A stretch of 64,000 nt of DNA from Henricia sp. BOLD:AAB3569 (taxonomy: Eukaryota > Echinodermata > Asteroidea > Spinulosida > Echinasteridae). The position numbers and the translations under genes are program-made. Each line of letters begins with the position of its first letter. The stretch's first letter is position 1. Below the pieces are notes generated by a model. It was not told where the DNA came from, ran no database searches, and worked only from the letters and a program-made list of their open reading frames with translations. Shown one piece after another: positions 47,864 through 60,599 of the stretch. The DNA lies in the NCBI GenBank assembly GCA_037783545.1, contig JBBELK010000931.1, forward strand, positions 118,195 to 182,194. Reading direction: 5' to 3'.

Positions 47864-50502
47864 GCACAAGCAGATGCCGCTTTCGGGAAACATTGCGTCC
47901 GAAGTGGTCGCTATTTTGGAACTGAAGGAATGTTCAGACAAACTTGAAATGTTGACTGCTTTAACAACTCTATATCCCAAACGTATTCTGCAAATTTCAG
48001 CAATTTCCCGTTTAAACCGACCGAGTTATCGTTGAATCTAGCAAAAACTCCCTGCCGTCACAGTTTTCGCTCAAGCAGATGCCGCTTTCGGGAAACATTG
48101 CGTCCGAAGTGGTCACAATTTTGGAACTGAAGGAATGTCCAGACAAACTTGAAATCTTGCCTGCTTTAACAACTCTATATCCCAAACGTAATCTGCAAAT
48201 TTCAGCAATTTCCCGTTTAAACCGACCGAGTTATCGGTGAATCTAGCAAAAACTCCCTGCCGGCACAGTTTTCGCACAAGCAGACGCCGCTTTCCGGAAA
48301 CATTCCATTTGAAGTGGTCGCTATTTTGGAACTGAAGGAATGTCCATACAAACTTCAAATTGTGCCTGCTAAAACAACTCTATATCCCAAACATATTCTG
48401 CAAATTTCAGCAATTTCCCGTTTAAACCGACCGAGTTATCGTTGAATCAAGCAAAAACTCCCTGCCGTCACAGTTTTCGCTCAAGCAGATGCCGCTTTCG
48501 GGAAACATTGCGTCCGAAGTGGTCGCTATTTTGGAACTGAAGGAATGTTCAGACAAACTTGAAATTTTGACTGCTTTAACAACTCTATATCCCAAACGTA
48601 TTCTGCAAATTTCAGCAATTTCCCGTTTAAACTGACCGAGTTATCGTCACAGTTTTCGCACAAGCAGATGCCGCTTTCGGGAAACATTGCGTCCGAAGTG
48701 GTCGCTATTTTGGAACTGAAGGAATGTTCAGACAAACTTGAAATTTTGACTGCTTTAACAACTCTATATCCCAAACGTATTCTGCAAATTTCAGCAATTT
48801 CCCGTTTAAACCGACCGAGTTATCGTTGAATCTAGCAAAAACTCCCTGCCGTCACAGTTTTCGCTCAAGCAGATGCCGCTTTCGGGAAACATTGCGTCCG
48901 AAGTGGTCGCTATTTTGGAACTAAAGGAATGTCCAGACAAACTTGAAATCTTGCCTGCTTTAACAACTCTATATCCCAAACGTATTCTGCAAATTTCAGC
49001 AATTTCCCGTTTAAACCGTCCGAGTTATCGGTGAATCTAGCAAAAACTCCCTGCCGGCACAGTTTTCGCACAAGCAGACGCCGCTTTCCCGAAACATTCC
49101 ATCTGAAGTGGTCGCTATTTTGGAACTGAAGGAATGTCCAGACAAACTTCAAATTGTGCCTGCTAAAACAACTCTATATCCCAAACGTATTCTGCAAATT
49201 TCAGCAATTTCCCGTTTAAACCGACCGAGTTATCGTTGGATCTAGCAAAAACTCCCTGCCGGCACAGTTTTCGCACAAGCAGACGCCGCTTTCCGGAAAC
49301 ATTCCATTTGAAGTGGTCGCTATTTTGGAACTGAAGGAATGTCCATACAAACTTCAAATTGTGCCTGCTAAAACAACTCTATATCCCAAACGTATTCTGC
49401 AAATTTCAGCAATTTCCCGTTTAAACCGACCGAGTTATCGTTGAATCAAGCAAAAACTCCCTGCCGTCACAGTTTTCGCTCAAGCAGATGCCGCTTTCGG
49501 GAAACATTGCGTCCGAAGTGGTCGCTATTTTGGAACTGAAGGAATGTTCAGACAAACTTGAAATTTTGACTGCTTTAACAACTCTATATCCCAAACGTAT
49601 TCTGCAAATTTCAGCAATTTCCCGTTTAAACCGACCGAGTTATCGTTGAATCTAGCAAAAACTCCCTGCCGTCACAGTTTTCGCTCAAGCAGATGCCGCT
49701 TTCGGGAAAAATTGCGTCCGAAGTGGTCGCTATTTTGGAACTGAAGGAATGTCCATACAAACTTGAAATTGTGCCTGCTAAAACAACTCTATATCCCAAA
49801 CGTATTCTGCAAATTTCAGCAATTTCCAGTTTAAACCGACCGAGTTATCGTTGAATCTAGCAAAAACTCCCTGCCGGCACAGTTTTCGCTCAAGCAGATG
49901 CCGCTTCGGGAAACATTGCGTCCGAAGTGGTCGCTATTTTGGAACTGAAGGAATGTTCAGACAAACTTGAAATTTTGACTGCTTTAACAACTCTATATCC
50001 CAAACGTATTCTGCAAATTTCAGCAATTTCCCGTTTAAACCGACCGAGTTATCGTTGAATCAAGCAAAAACTCCCTGCCGTCACAGTTTTCGCTCAAGCA
50101 GATGCCGCTTTCGGGAAACATTGCGTCCGAAGTGGTCGCTATTTTGGAACTGAAGGAATGTTCAGACAAACTTGAAATGTTGACTGCTAAAAGAACTCTA
50201 TATCCCAAACGTATTCTGCAAGTTTCAGCAATTTCCCGTTTAAACCGACTGAGTTATCGGTGAATCTAGCAAAAACTCCCTGCCGTCACAGTTTTCGCAC
50301 AAGCAGATGCCGCTTTCGGGAAACATTGCGTCCGAAGTGGTCGCTATTTTGGAACTGAAGGAATGTTCAGACACAACTTGAAATTTTGACTGCTTTAACA
50401 ACTCTATATCCCAAACGTATTCTGCAAATTTCAGCAATTTCCAGTTTAAACCGACCGAGTTATCGTTGAATCTAGCAAAAACTCCCTGCCGTCACAGTTT
50501 TC
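47864..50502 (+). repeat. 16-mer tandem duplication, partial copy 2
   Basis: A B' C' H I J K C M N O P E match copy 1 at an offset of 3228 bp. The copy then departs into Q at 50503, whose G-like start still matches G/F, so the divergence begins inside that monomer. Confidence 0.9.
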
Positions 50503-50912
50503 GCACAACCGGACGCCTCTTTCCGGAAACATTCCATCTGAAGTGGTCGCTATTTTGGAACAGAAGGAATGTTCAGACAAACTTGAAATTTTGACTGCTT
50601 TAACAACTCTATATCCCAAACGTATTCTGCAAGTTTCAGCAATTTCCCGTTTAAACCGACCGAGTTATCGGTGAATCTAGCAAAAACTCCCTGGCGTCAC
50701 AGTTTTTGCACAGCAGATGCCGCTTTCGGGAAACATTGCGTCCGAAGTGGTCGCTATTTTGGAACTGAAGGAATGTTCAGACACAACTTGAAATTTTGAC
50801 TGCTTTAACAACTCTATATCCCAAACGTATTCTGCAAATTTCAGCAATTTCCAGTTTAAACCGACCGAGTTATCGTTGAATCTAGCAAAAACTCCCTGCC
50901 GTCACAGTTTTC
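50503..50912 (+). repeat. Block: Q R
   Basis: The last Q in the window. Q and R always occur as a pair in the places where Q is found. Confidence 0.86.
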
Positions 50913-51526
50913 GCTCAAGCAGATGCCGCTTCGGGAAACATTGCGTCCGAAGTGGTCGCTATTTTGGAACTGAAGGAATGTTCAGACAAACTTGAAATTT
51001 TGACTGCTTTAACAACTCTATATCCCAAACGTATTCTGCAAATTTCAGCAATTTCCCGTTTAAACCGACCGAGTTATCGTTGAATCAAGCAAAACTCCCT
51101 GCCGTCACAGTTTTCGCTCAAGCAGATGCCGCTTTCGGGAAACATTGCGTCCGAAGTGGTCGCTATTTTGGAACTGAAGGAATGTTCAGACAAACTTGAA
51201 ATGTTGACTGCTAAAAGAACTCTATATCCCAAACGTATTCTGCAAGTTTCAGCAATTTCCCGTTTAAACCGACTGAGTTATCGGTGAATCTAGCAAAAAC
51301 TCCCTGCCGTCACAGTTTTCGCACAAGCAGATGCCGCTTTCGGGAAACATTGCGTCCGAAGTGGTCGCTATTTTGGAACTGAAGGAATGTTCAGACACAA
51401 CTTGAAATTTTGACTGCTTTAACAACTCTATATCCCAAACGTATTCTGCAAATTTCAGCAATTTCCAGTTTAAACCGACCGAGTTATCGTTGAATCTAGC
51501 AAAAACTCCCTGCCGTCACAGTTTTC
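50913..51526 (+). repeat. Trimer S P E, copy 1 (614 bp)
   Basis: 203+205+206 bp. It corresponds to the single S P E at 17554-18167, 29903-30516 and 38613-39226. Confidence 0.9.
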
Positions 51527-52140
51527 GCTCAAGCAGATGCCGCTTCGGGAAACATTGCGTCCGAAGTGGTCGCTATTTTGGAACTGAAGGAATGTTCAGA
51601 CAAACTTGAAATTTTGACTGCTTTAACAACTCTATATCCCAAACGTATTCTGCAAATTTCAGCAATTTCCCGTTTAAACCGACCGAGTTATCGTTGAATC
51701 AAGCAAAACTCCCTGCCGTCACAGTTTTCGCTCAAGCAGATGCCGCTTTCGGGAAACATTGCGTCCGAAGTGGTCGCTATTTTGGAACTGAAGGAATGTT
51801 CAGACAAACTTGAAATGTTGACTGCTAAAAGAACTCTATATCCCAAACGTATTCTGCAAGTTTCAGCAATTTCCCGTTTAAACCGACTGAGTTATCGGTG
51901 AATCTAGCAAAAACTCCCTGCCGTCACAGTTTTCGCACAAGCAGATGCCGCTTTCGGGAAACATTGCGTCCGAAGTGGTCGCTATTTTGGAACTGAAGGA
52001 ATGTTCAGACACAACTTGAAATTTTGACTGCTTTAACAACTCTATATCCCAAACGTATTCTGCAAATTTCAGCAATTTCCAGTTTAAACCGACCGAGTTA
52101 TCGTTGAATCTAGCAAAAACTCCCTGCCGTCACAGTTTTC
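51527..52140 (+). repeat. Trimer S P E, copy 2 (614 bp)
   Basis: An extra copy of the trimer found only here, followed by G I B C'' as in the other loci. Confidence 0.9.
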
Positions 52141-52934
52141 GCACAACCGGACGCCTCTTTCCGGAAACATTCCATCTGAAGTGGTCGCTATTTTGGAACA
52201 GAAGGAATGTTCAGACAAACTTGAAATTTTGACTGCTTTAACAACTCTATATCCCAAACGTATTCTGCAAATTTCAGCAATTTCCCGTTTAAACTGACCG
52301 AGTTATCGTCACAGTTTTCGCACAAGCAGATGCCGCTTTCGGGAAACATTGCGTCCGAAGTGGTCGCTATTTTGGAACTGAAGGAATGTTCAGACAAACT
52401 TGAAATTTTGACTGCTTTAACAACTCTATATCCCAAACGTATTCTGCAAATTTCAGCAATTTCCCGTTTAAACCGACCGAGTTATCGTTGAATCTAGCAA
52501 AAACTCCCTGCCGTCACAGTTTTCGCTCAAGCAGATGCCGCTTTCGGGAAACATTGCGTCCGAAGTGGTCGCAATTTTGGAACTGAAGGAATGTCCAGAC
52601 AAACTTGAAATCTTGCCTGCTTTAACAACTCTATATCCCAAACGTATTCTGCAAATTTCAGCAATTTCCCGTTTAAACCGACCGAGTTATCGGTGAATCT
52701 AGCAAAAACTCCCTGCCGGCACAGTTTTCGCACAAGCAGACGCCGCTTTCCGGAAACATTCCATTCGAAGTGGTCGCTATTTTGGAACTGAAGGAATGTC
52801 CATACAAACTTCAAATTGTGCCTGCTAAAACAACTCTATATCCCAAACGTATTCTGCAAATTTCAGCAATTTCCCGTTTAAACCGACCGAGTTATCGTTG
52901 AATCAAGCAAAAACTCCCTGCCGTCACAGTTTTC
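52141..52934 (+). repeat. Block: G I B C''
   Basis: The same four-monomer run that follows S P E at 18168, 30517 and 39227, with the ccattcgaag mark in C''. Confidence 0.87.
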
Positions 52935-55900
52935 GCTCAAGCAGATGCCGCTTTCGGGAAACATTGCGTCCGAAGTGGTCGCTATTTTGGAACTGAAGGA
53001 ATGTTCAGACAAACTTGAAATGTAGACTGCTAAAACAACTCTATATCCCAAACGTATTCTGCAAGTTTCAGCAATTTCCCGTTTAAACCGACCGAGTTAT
53101 CGGTGAATCTAGCAAAAACTCCCTGCCGTCACAGTTTTCGCACAAGCAGATGCCGCTTTCGGGAAACATTGCGTCCGAAGTGGTCGCTATTTTGGAACTG
53201 AAGGAATGTTCAGACACAACTTGAAATTTTGACTGCTTTAACAACTCTATATCCCAAACGTATTCTGCAAATTTCAGCAATTTCCAGTTTAAACCGACCG
53301 AGTTATCGTTGAATCTAGCAAAAACTCCCTGCCGTCACAGTTTTCGCTCAAGCAGATGCCGCTTTCGGGAAACATTGCGTCCGAAGTGGTCGCTATTTTG
53401 GAACTGAAGGAATGTTCAGACACAACTTGAAATTTTGACTGCTTTAACAACTCTATATCCCAAACGTATTCTGCAAATTTCAGCAATTTCCAGTTTAAAC
53501 CGACCGAGTTATCGTTGAATCTAGCAAAAACTCCCTGCCGTCACAGTTTTCGCTCAAGCAGATGCCGCTTTCGGGAAACATTGCGTCCGAAGTGGTCGCT
53601 ATTTTGGAACTGAAGGAATGTTCAGACAAACTTGAAATTTTGACTGCTTTAACAACTCTATATCCCAAACGTATTCTGCAAATTTCAGCAATTTCCAGTT
53701 TAAACCGACTGAGTTATCGTTGAATCTAGCAAAAACTCCCTGCCGTCACAGTTTTCGCACAACCGGACGCCTCTTTCCGGAAACATTCCATCTGAAGTGG
53801 TCGCTATTTTGGAACAGAATGAATGTTCAGACAAACTTGAAATTTTGACTGCTTTAACAACTCTATATCCCAAACGTATTCTGCAAATTTCAGCAATTTC
53901 CCGTTTAAACTGACCGAGTTATCGTCACAGTTTTCGCACAAGCAGATGCCGCTTTCGGGAAACATTGCGTCCGAAGTGGTCGCTATTTTGGAACTGAAGG
54001 AATGTTCAGACAAACTTGAAATGTTGACTTCTTTAACAACTCTATATCCCAAACGTATTCTGCAAATTTCAGCAATTTCCCGTTTAAACTGACCGAGTTA
54101 TCGTCACAGTTTTCGCACAAGCAGATGCCGCTTTCGGGAAACATTGCGTCCGAAGTGGTCGCTATTTTGGAACTGAAGGAATGTTCAGACAAACTTGAAA
54201 TTTTGACTGCTTTAACAACTCTATATCCCAAACGTATTCTGCAAATTTCAGCAATTTCCCGTTTAAACCGACCGAGTTATCGTTGAATCTAGCAAAAACT
54301 CCCTGCCGTCACAGTTTTCGCTCAAGCAGATGCCGCTTTCGGGAAACATTGCGTCCGAAGTGGTCGCTATTTTGGAACTAAAGGAATGTCCAGACAAACT
54401 TGAAATCTTGCCTGCTTTAACAACTCTATATCCCAAACGTATTCTGCAAATTTCAGCAATTTCCCGTTTAAACCGTCCGAGTTATCGGTGAATCTAGCAA
54501 AAACTCCCTGCCGGCACAGTTTTCGCACAAGCAGACGCCGCTTTCCCGAAACATTCCATCTGAAGTGGTCGCTATTTTGGAACTGAAGGAATGTCCAGAC
54601 AAACTTCAAATTGTGCCTGCTAAAACAACTCTATATCCCAAACGTATTCTGCAAATTTCAGCAATTTCCCGTTTAAACCGACCGAGTTATCGTTGGATCT
54701 AGCAAAAACTCCCTGCCGTCACAGTTTTCGCACAAGCAGATGCCGCTTTCGGGAAACATTGCGTCCGAAGTGGTCGCTATTTTGGAACTGAAGGAATGTT
54801 CAGACAAACTTGAAATTTTGACTGCTTTAACAACTCTATATCCCAAACGTATTCTGCAAATTTCAGCAATTTCCCGTTTAAACCGACCGAGTTATCGTTG
54901 AATCTAGCAAAAACTCCCTGCCGTCACAGTTTTCGCTCAAGCAGATGCCGCTTTCGGGAAACATTGCGTCCGAAGTGGTCGCAATTTTGGAACTGAAGGA
55001 ATGTCCAGACAAACTTGAAATCTTGCCTGCTTTAACAACTCTATATCCCAAACGTATTCTGCAAATTTCAGCAATTTCCCGTTTAAACCGACCGAGTTAT
55101 CCGTGAATCTAGCAAAAACTCCCTGCCGGCACAGTTTTCGCACAAGCAGACGCCGCTTTCCGGAAACATTCCATCTGAAGTGGTCGCTATTTTGGAACTG
55201 AAGGAATGTCCATACAAACTTCAAATTGTGCCTGCTAAAACAACTCTATATCCCAAACGTATTCTGCAAATTTCAGCAATTTCCCGTTTAAACCGACCGA
55301 GTTATCGTTGAATCAAGCAAAAACTCCCTGCCGTCACAGTTTTCGCTCAAGCAGATGCCGCTTTCGGGAAACATTGCGTCCGAAGTGGTCGCTATTTTGG
55401 AACTGAAGGAATGTTCAGACAAACTTGAAATGTTGACTGCTAAAACAACTCTATATCCCAAACGTATTCTGCAAGTTTCAGCAATTTCCCGTTTAAACCG
55501 ACCGAGTTATCGGTGAATCTAGCAAAAACTCCCTGCCGTCACAGTTTTCGCACAGCAGATGCCGCTTTCGGGAAACATTGCGTCCGAAGTGGTCGCTATT
55601 TTGGAACTGAAGGAATGTTCAGACACAACTTGAAATTTTGACTGGTTTAACAACTCTATATCCCAAACGTATTCTGCAAATTTCAGCAATTTCCAGTTTA
55701 AACCGACCGAGTTATCGTTGAATCTAGCAAAAACTCCCTGCCGTCACAGTTTTCGCTCAAGCAGATGCCGCTTCGGGAAACATTGCGTCCGAAGTGGTCG
55801 CTATTTTGGAACTGAAGGAATGTTCAGACAAACTTGAAATTTTGACTGCTTTAACAACTCTATATCCCAAACGTATTCTGCAAATTTCAGCAATTTCCCG

Positions 55901-55958
55901 TTTAAACCGACCGAGTTATCGTTGAATCAAGCAAAAACTCCCTGCCGTCACAGTTTTC
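52935..55958 (+). repeat. Distant duplicate of 19372-22395 (3024 bp)
   Basis: D E U F' G' A/H I J K I B C''' D' R O, matching at an offset of 33563 bp, including the rare marks gaatgaatg, ttgacttct, atccgtgaat and gactggttt. The match ends where P follows O here and M follows O at 22396. Confidence 0.88.
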
Positions 55959-57190
55959 GCTCAAGCAGATGCCGCTTTCGGGAAACATTGCGTCCGAAGT
56001 GGTCGCTATTTTGGAACTGAAGGAATGTTCAGACAAACTTGAAATGTTGACTGCTAAAAGAACTCTATATCCCAAACGTATTCTGCAAGTTTCAGCAATT
56101 TCCCGTTTAAACCGACTGAGTTATCGGTGAATCTAGCAAAAACTCCCTGCCGTCACAGTTTTCGCACAAGCAGATGCCGCTTTCGGGAAACATTGCGTCC
56201 GAAGTGGTCGCTATTTTGGAACTGAAGGAATGTTCAGACACAACTTGAAATTTTGACTGCTTTAACAACTCTATATCCCAAACGTATTCTGCAAATTTCA
56301 GCAATTTCCAGTTTAAACCGACCGAGTTATCGTTGAATCTAGCAAAAACTCCCTGCCGTCACAGTTTTCGCACAACCGGACGCCTCTTTCCGGAAACATT
56401 CCATCTGAAGTGGTCGCTATTTTGGAACAGAAGGAATGTTCAGACAAACTTGAAATTTTGACTGCTTTAACAACTCTATATCCCAAACGTATTCTGCAAA
56501 TTTCAGCAATTTCCCGTTTAAACCGACCGAGTTATCGTTGAATCTAGCAAAAACTCCCTGCCGTCACAGTTTTCGCTCAAGCAGATGCCGCTTTCGGGAA
56601 ACATTGCGTCCGAAGTGGTCGCAATTTTGGAACTGAAGGAATGTCCAGACAAACTTGAAATCTTGCCTGCTTTAACAACTCTATATCCCAAACGTATTCT
56701 GCAAATTTCAGCAATTTCCCGTTTAAACCGACCGAGTTATCGGTGAATCTAGCAAAAACTCCCTGCCGGCACAGTTTTCGCACAAGCAGACGCCGCTTTC
56801 CGGAAACATTCCATTTGAAGTGGTCGCTATTTTGGAACTGAAGGAATGTCCATACAAACTTCAAATTGTGCCTGCTAAAACAACTCTATATCCCAAACGT
56901 ATTCTGCAAATTTCAGCAATTTCCCGTTTAAACCGACCGAGTTATCGTTGAATCAAGCAAAAACTCCCTGCCGTCACAGTTTTCGCACAAGCAGATGCCG
57001 CTTTCGGGAAACATTGCGTCCGAAGTGGTCGCTATTTTGGAACTGAAGGAATGTTCAGACACAACTTGAAATTTTGACTGCTTTAACAACTCTATATCCC
57101 AAACGTATTCTGCAAATTTCAGCAATTTCCAGTTTAAACCGACCGAGTTATCGTTGAATCTAGCAAAAACTCCCTGCCGTCACAGTTTTC
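55959..57190 (+). repeat. Block: P E G/M B C E
   Basis: Transition from the complex core to the 7-mer-like right side. P at 55959 is the last monomer of the L-S group in the window. E at 56985 follows C directly, with D skipped. Confidence 0.85.
56370..56574 (+). repeat. Recombinant monomer G/M-like, 205 bp
   Basis: The G signature 5' joins ttcccg, ccgaccg, gttgaatcta and ccgtcac with no 26-bp deletion, then B. It shows again that the G 5' half and the deletion are separable. Confidence 0.82.
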
Positions 57191-58806
57191 GCTCAAGCAG
57201 ATGCCGCTTTCGGGAAACATTGCGTCCGAAGTGGTCGCTATTTTGGAACTGAAGGAATGTTCAGACAAACTTGAAATTTTGACTGCTTTAACAACTCTAT
57301 ATCCCAAACGTATTCTGCAAATTTCAGCAATTTCCAGTTTAAACCGACTGAGTTATCGTTGAATCTAGCAAAAACTCCCTGCCGGCACAGTTTTCGCACA
57401 ACCGGACGCCTCTTTCCGGAAACATTCCATCTGAAGTGGTCGCTATTTTGGAACAGAAGGAATGTTCAGACAAACTTGAAATTTTGACTGCTTTAACAAC
57501 TCTATATCCCAAACGTATTCTGCAAATTTCAGCAATTTCCCGTTTAAACTGACCGAGTTATCGTCACAGTTTTCGCACAAGCAGATGCCGCTTTCGGGAA
57601 ACATTGCGTCCGAAGTGGTCGCTATTTTGGAACTGAAGGAATGTTCAGACAAACTTGAAATGTTGACTGCTTTAACAACTCTATATCCCAAACGTATTCT
57701 GCAAATTTCAGCAATTTCCCGTTTAAACCGACCGAGTTATCGTTGAATCTAGCAAAAACTCCCTGCCGTCACAGTTTTCGCTCAAGCAGATGCCGCTTTC
57801 GGGAAACATTGCGTCCGAAGTGGTCGCAATTTTGGAACTGAAGGAATGTCCAGACAAACTTGAAATCTTGCCTGCTTTAACAACTCTATATCCCAGACGT
57901 ATTCTGCAAATTTCAGCAATTTCCCGTTTAAACCGACCGAGTTATCGGTGAATCTAGCAAAAACTCCCTGCCGGCACAGTTTTCGCACAAGCAGACGCCG
58001 CTTTCCGGAAACATTCCATTTGAAGTGGTCGCTATTTTGGAACTGAAGGAATGTCCATACAAACTTCAAATTGTGCCTGCTAAAACAACTCTATATCCCA
58101 AACGTATTCTGCAAATTTCAGCAATTTCCCGTTTAAACCGACCGAGTTATCGTTGAATCAAGCAAAAACTCCCTGCCGTCACAGTTTTCGCTCAAGCAGA
58201 TGCCGCTTTCGGGAAACATTGCGTCCGAAGTGGTCGCTATTTTGGAACTGAAGGAATGTTCAGACAAACTTGAAATGTAGACTGCTAAAACAACTCTATA
58301 TCCCAAACGTATTCTGCAAGTTTCAGCAATTTCCCGTTTAAACCGACCGAGTTATCGGTGAATCTAGCAAAAACTCCCTGCCGTCACAGTTTTCGCACAA
58401 GCAGATGCCGCTTTCGGGAAACATTGCGTCCGAAGTGGTCGCTATTTTGGAACTGAAGGAATGTTCAGACACAACTTGAAATTTTGACTGCTTTAACAAC
58501 TCTATATCCCAAACGTATTCTGCAAATTTCAGCAATTTCCAGTTTAAACCGACCGAGTTATCGTTGAATCTAGCAAAAACTCCCTGCCGTCACAGTTTTC
58601 GCTCAAGCAGATGCCGCTTTCGGGAAACATTGCGTCCGAAGTGGTCGCTATTTTGGAACTGAAGGAATGTTCAGACACAACTTGAAATTTTGACTGCTTT
58701 AACAACTCTATATCCCAAACGTATTCTGCAAATTTCAGCAATTTCCAGTTTAAACCGACCGAGTTATCGTTGAATCTAGCAAAAACTCCCTGCCGTCACA
58801 GTTTTC
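57191..58806 (+). repeat. 8-mer unit F' G A B C D E U (1616 bp)
   Basis: The order is the 7-mer plus U. F' G A B repeats at 58807 with an offset of 1616 bp. A private G at 57896 (cccagacg) lies in B. Confidence 0.87.
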
Positions 58807-60599
58807 GCTCAAGCAGATGCCGCTTTCGGGAAACATTGCGTCCGAAGTGGTCGCTATTTTGGAACTGAAGGAATGTTCAGACAAACTTGAAATTTTGACT
58901 GCTTTAACAACTCTATATCCCAAACGTATTCTGCAAATTTCAGCAATTTCCAGTTTAAACCGACTGAGTTATCGTTGAATCTAGCAAAAACTCCCTGCCG
59001 GCACAGTTTTCGCACAACCGGACGCCTCTTTCCGGAAACATTCCATCTGAAGTGGTCGCTATTTTGGAACAGAAGGAATGTTCAGACAAACTTGAAATTT
59101 TGACTGCTTTAACAACTCTATATCCCAAACGTATTCTGCAAATTTCAGCAATTTCCCGTTTAAACTGACCGAGTTATCGTCACAGTTTTCGCACAAGCAG
59201 ATGCCGCTTTCGGGAAACATTGCGTCCGAAGTGGTCGCTATTTTGGAACTGAAGGAATGTTCAGACAAACTTGAAATGTTGACTGCTTTAACAACTCTAT
59301 ATCCCAAACGTATTCTGCAAATTTCAGCAATTTCCCGTTTAAACCGACCGAGTTATCGTTGAATCTAGCAAAAACTCCCTGCCGTCACAGTTTTCGCTCA
59401 AGCAGATGCCGCTTTCGGGAAACATTGCGTCCGAAGTGGTCGCAATTTTGGAACTGAAGGAATGTCCAGACAAACTTAAAATCTTGCCTGCTTTAACAAC
59501 TCTATATCCCAAACGTATTCTGCAAATTTCAGCAATTTCCCGTTTAAACCGACCGAGTTATCGGTGAATCTAGCAAAAACTCCCTGCCGGCACAGTTTTC
59601 GCACAAGCAGACGCCGCTTTCCGGAAACATTCCATTTGAAGTGGTCGCTATTTTGGAACTGAAGGAATGTCCATACAAACTTCAAATTGTGCCTGCTTTA
59701 ACAACTCTATATCCCAAACGTATTCTGCAAATTTCAGCAATTTCCAGTTTAAACCGACCGAGTTATCGTTGAATCTAGCAAAAACTCCCTGCCGTCACAG
59801 TTTTCGCTCAAGCAGATGCCGCTTTCGGGAAACATTGCGTCCGAAGTGGTCGCTATTTTGGAACTGAAGGAATGTTCAGACAAACTTGAAATTTTGACTG
59901 CTTTAACAACTCTATATCCCAAACGTATTCTGCAAATTTCAGCAATTTCCAGTTTAAACCGACCGAGTTATCGTTGAATCTAGCAAAAACTCCCTGCCGG
60001 CACAGTTTTCGCACAACCGGACGCCTCTTTCCGGAAACATTCCATCTGAAGTGGTCGCTATTTTGGAACAGAAGGAATGTTCAGACAAACTTGAAATTTT
60101 GACTGCTTTAACAACTCTATATCCCAAACGTATTCTGCAAATTTCAGCAATTTCCCGTTTAAACTGACCGAGTTATCGTCACAGATTTCGCACAAGCAGA
60201 TGCCGCTTTCGGGAAACATTGCGTCCGAAGTGGTCGCTATTTTGGAACTGAAGGAATGTTCAGACAAACTTGAAATGTTGACTGCTTTAACAACTCTATA
60301 TCCCAAACGTATTCTGCAAATTTCAGCAATTTCCCGTTTAAACCGACCGAGTTATCGTTGAATCTAGCAAAAACTCCCTGCCGTCACAGTTTTCGCTCAA
60401 GCAGATGCCGCTTTCGGGAAACATTGCGTCCGAAGTGGTCGCAATTTTGGAACTGAAGGAATGTCCAGACAAACTTGAAATCTTGCCTGCTTTAACAACT
60501 CTATATCCCAAACGTAATCTGCAAATTTCAGCAATTTCCCGTTTAAACCGACCGAGTTATCGGTGAATCTAGCAAAAACTCCCTGCCGGCACAGTTTTC
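58807..60599 (+). repeat. Block: F' G A B C/F F G A B''
   Basis: A second 8-mer start broken by the C/F chimera at 59601. Private bases: A at 59478 (cttaaaat) and A at 60185 (acagattt). Confidence 0.85.
59601..59805 (+). repeat. Recombinant monomer C / E- or F-like
   Basis: A C-type 5' half (acgcc, ccggaaac, gtccatac, cttcaaattgtgcctgc) is followed by tttaa, ttccag and gttgaatcta. The switch falls where ctaaaa would be expected (about 59693-59700). Confidence 0.82.

Noticed and set aside
59667..59867. The only listed plus-strand open frame, 66 codons
   Set aside because: It arises across the C/F chimera at 59601-59805 by chance and has no counterpart elsewhere.
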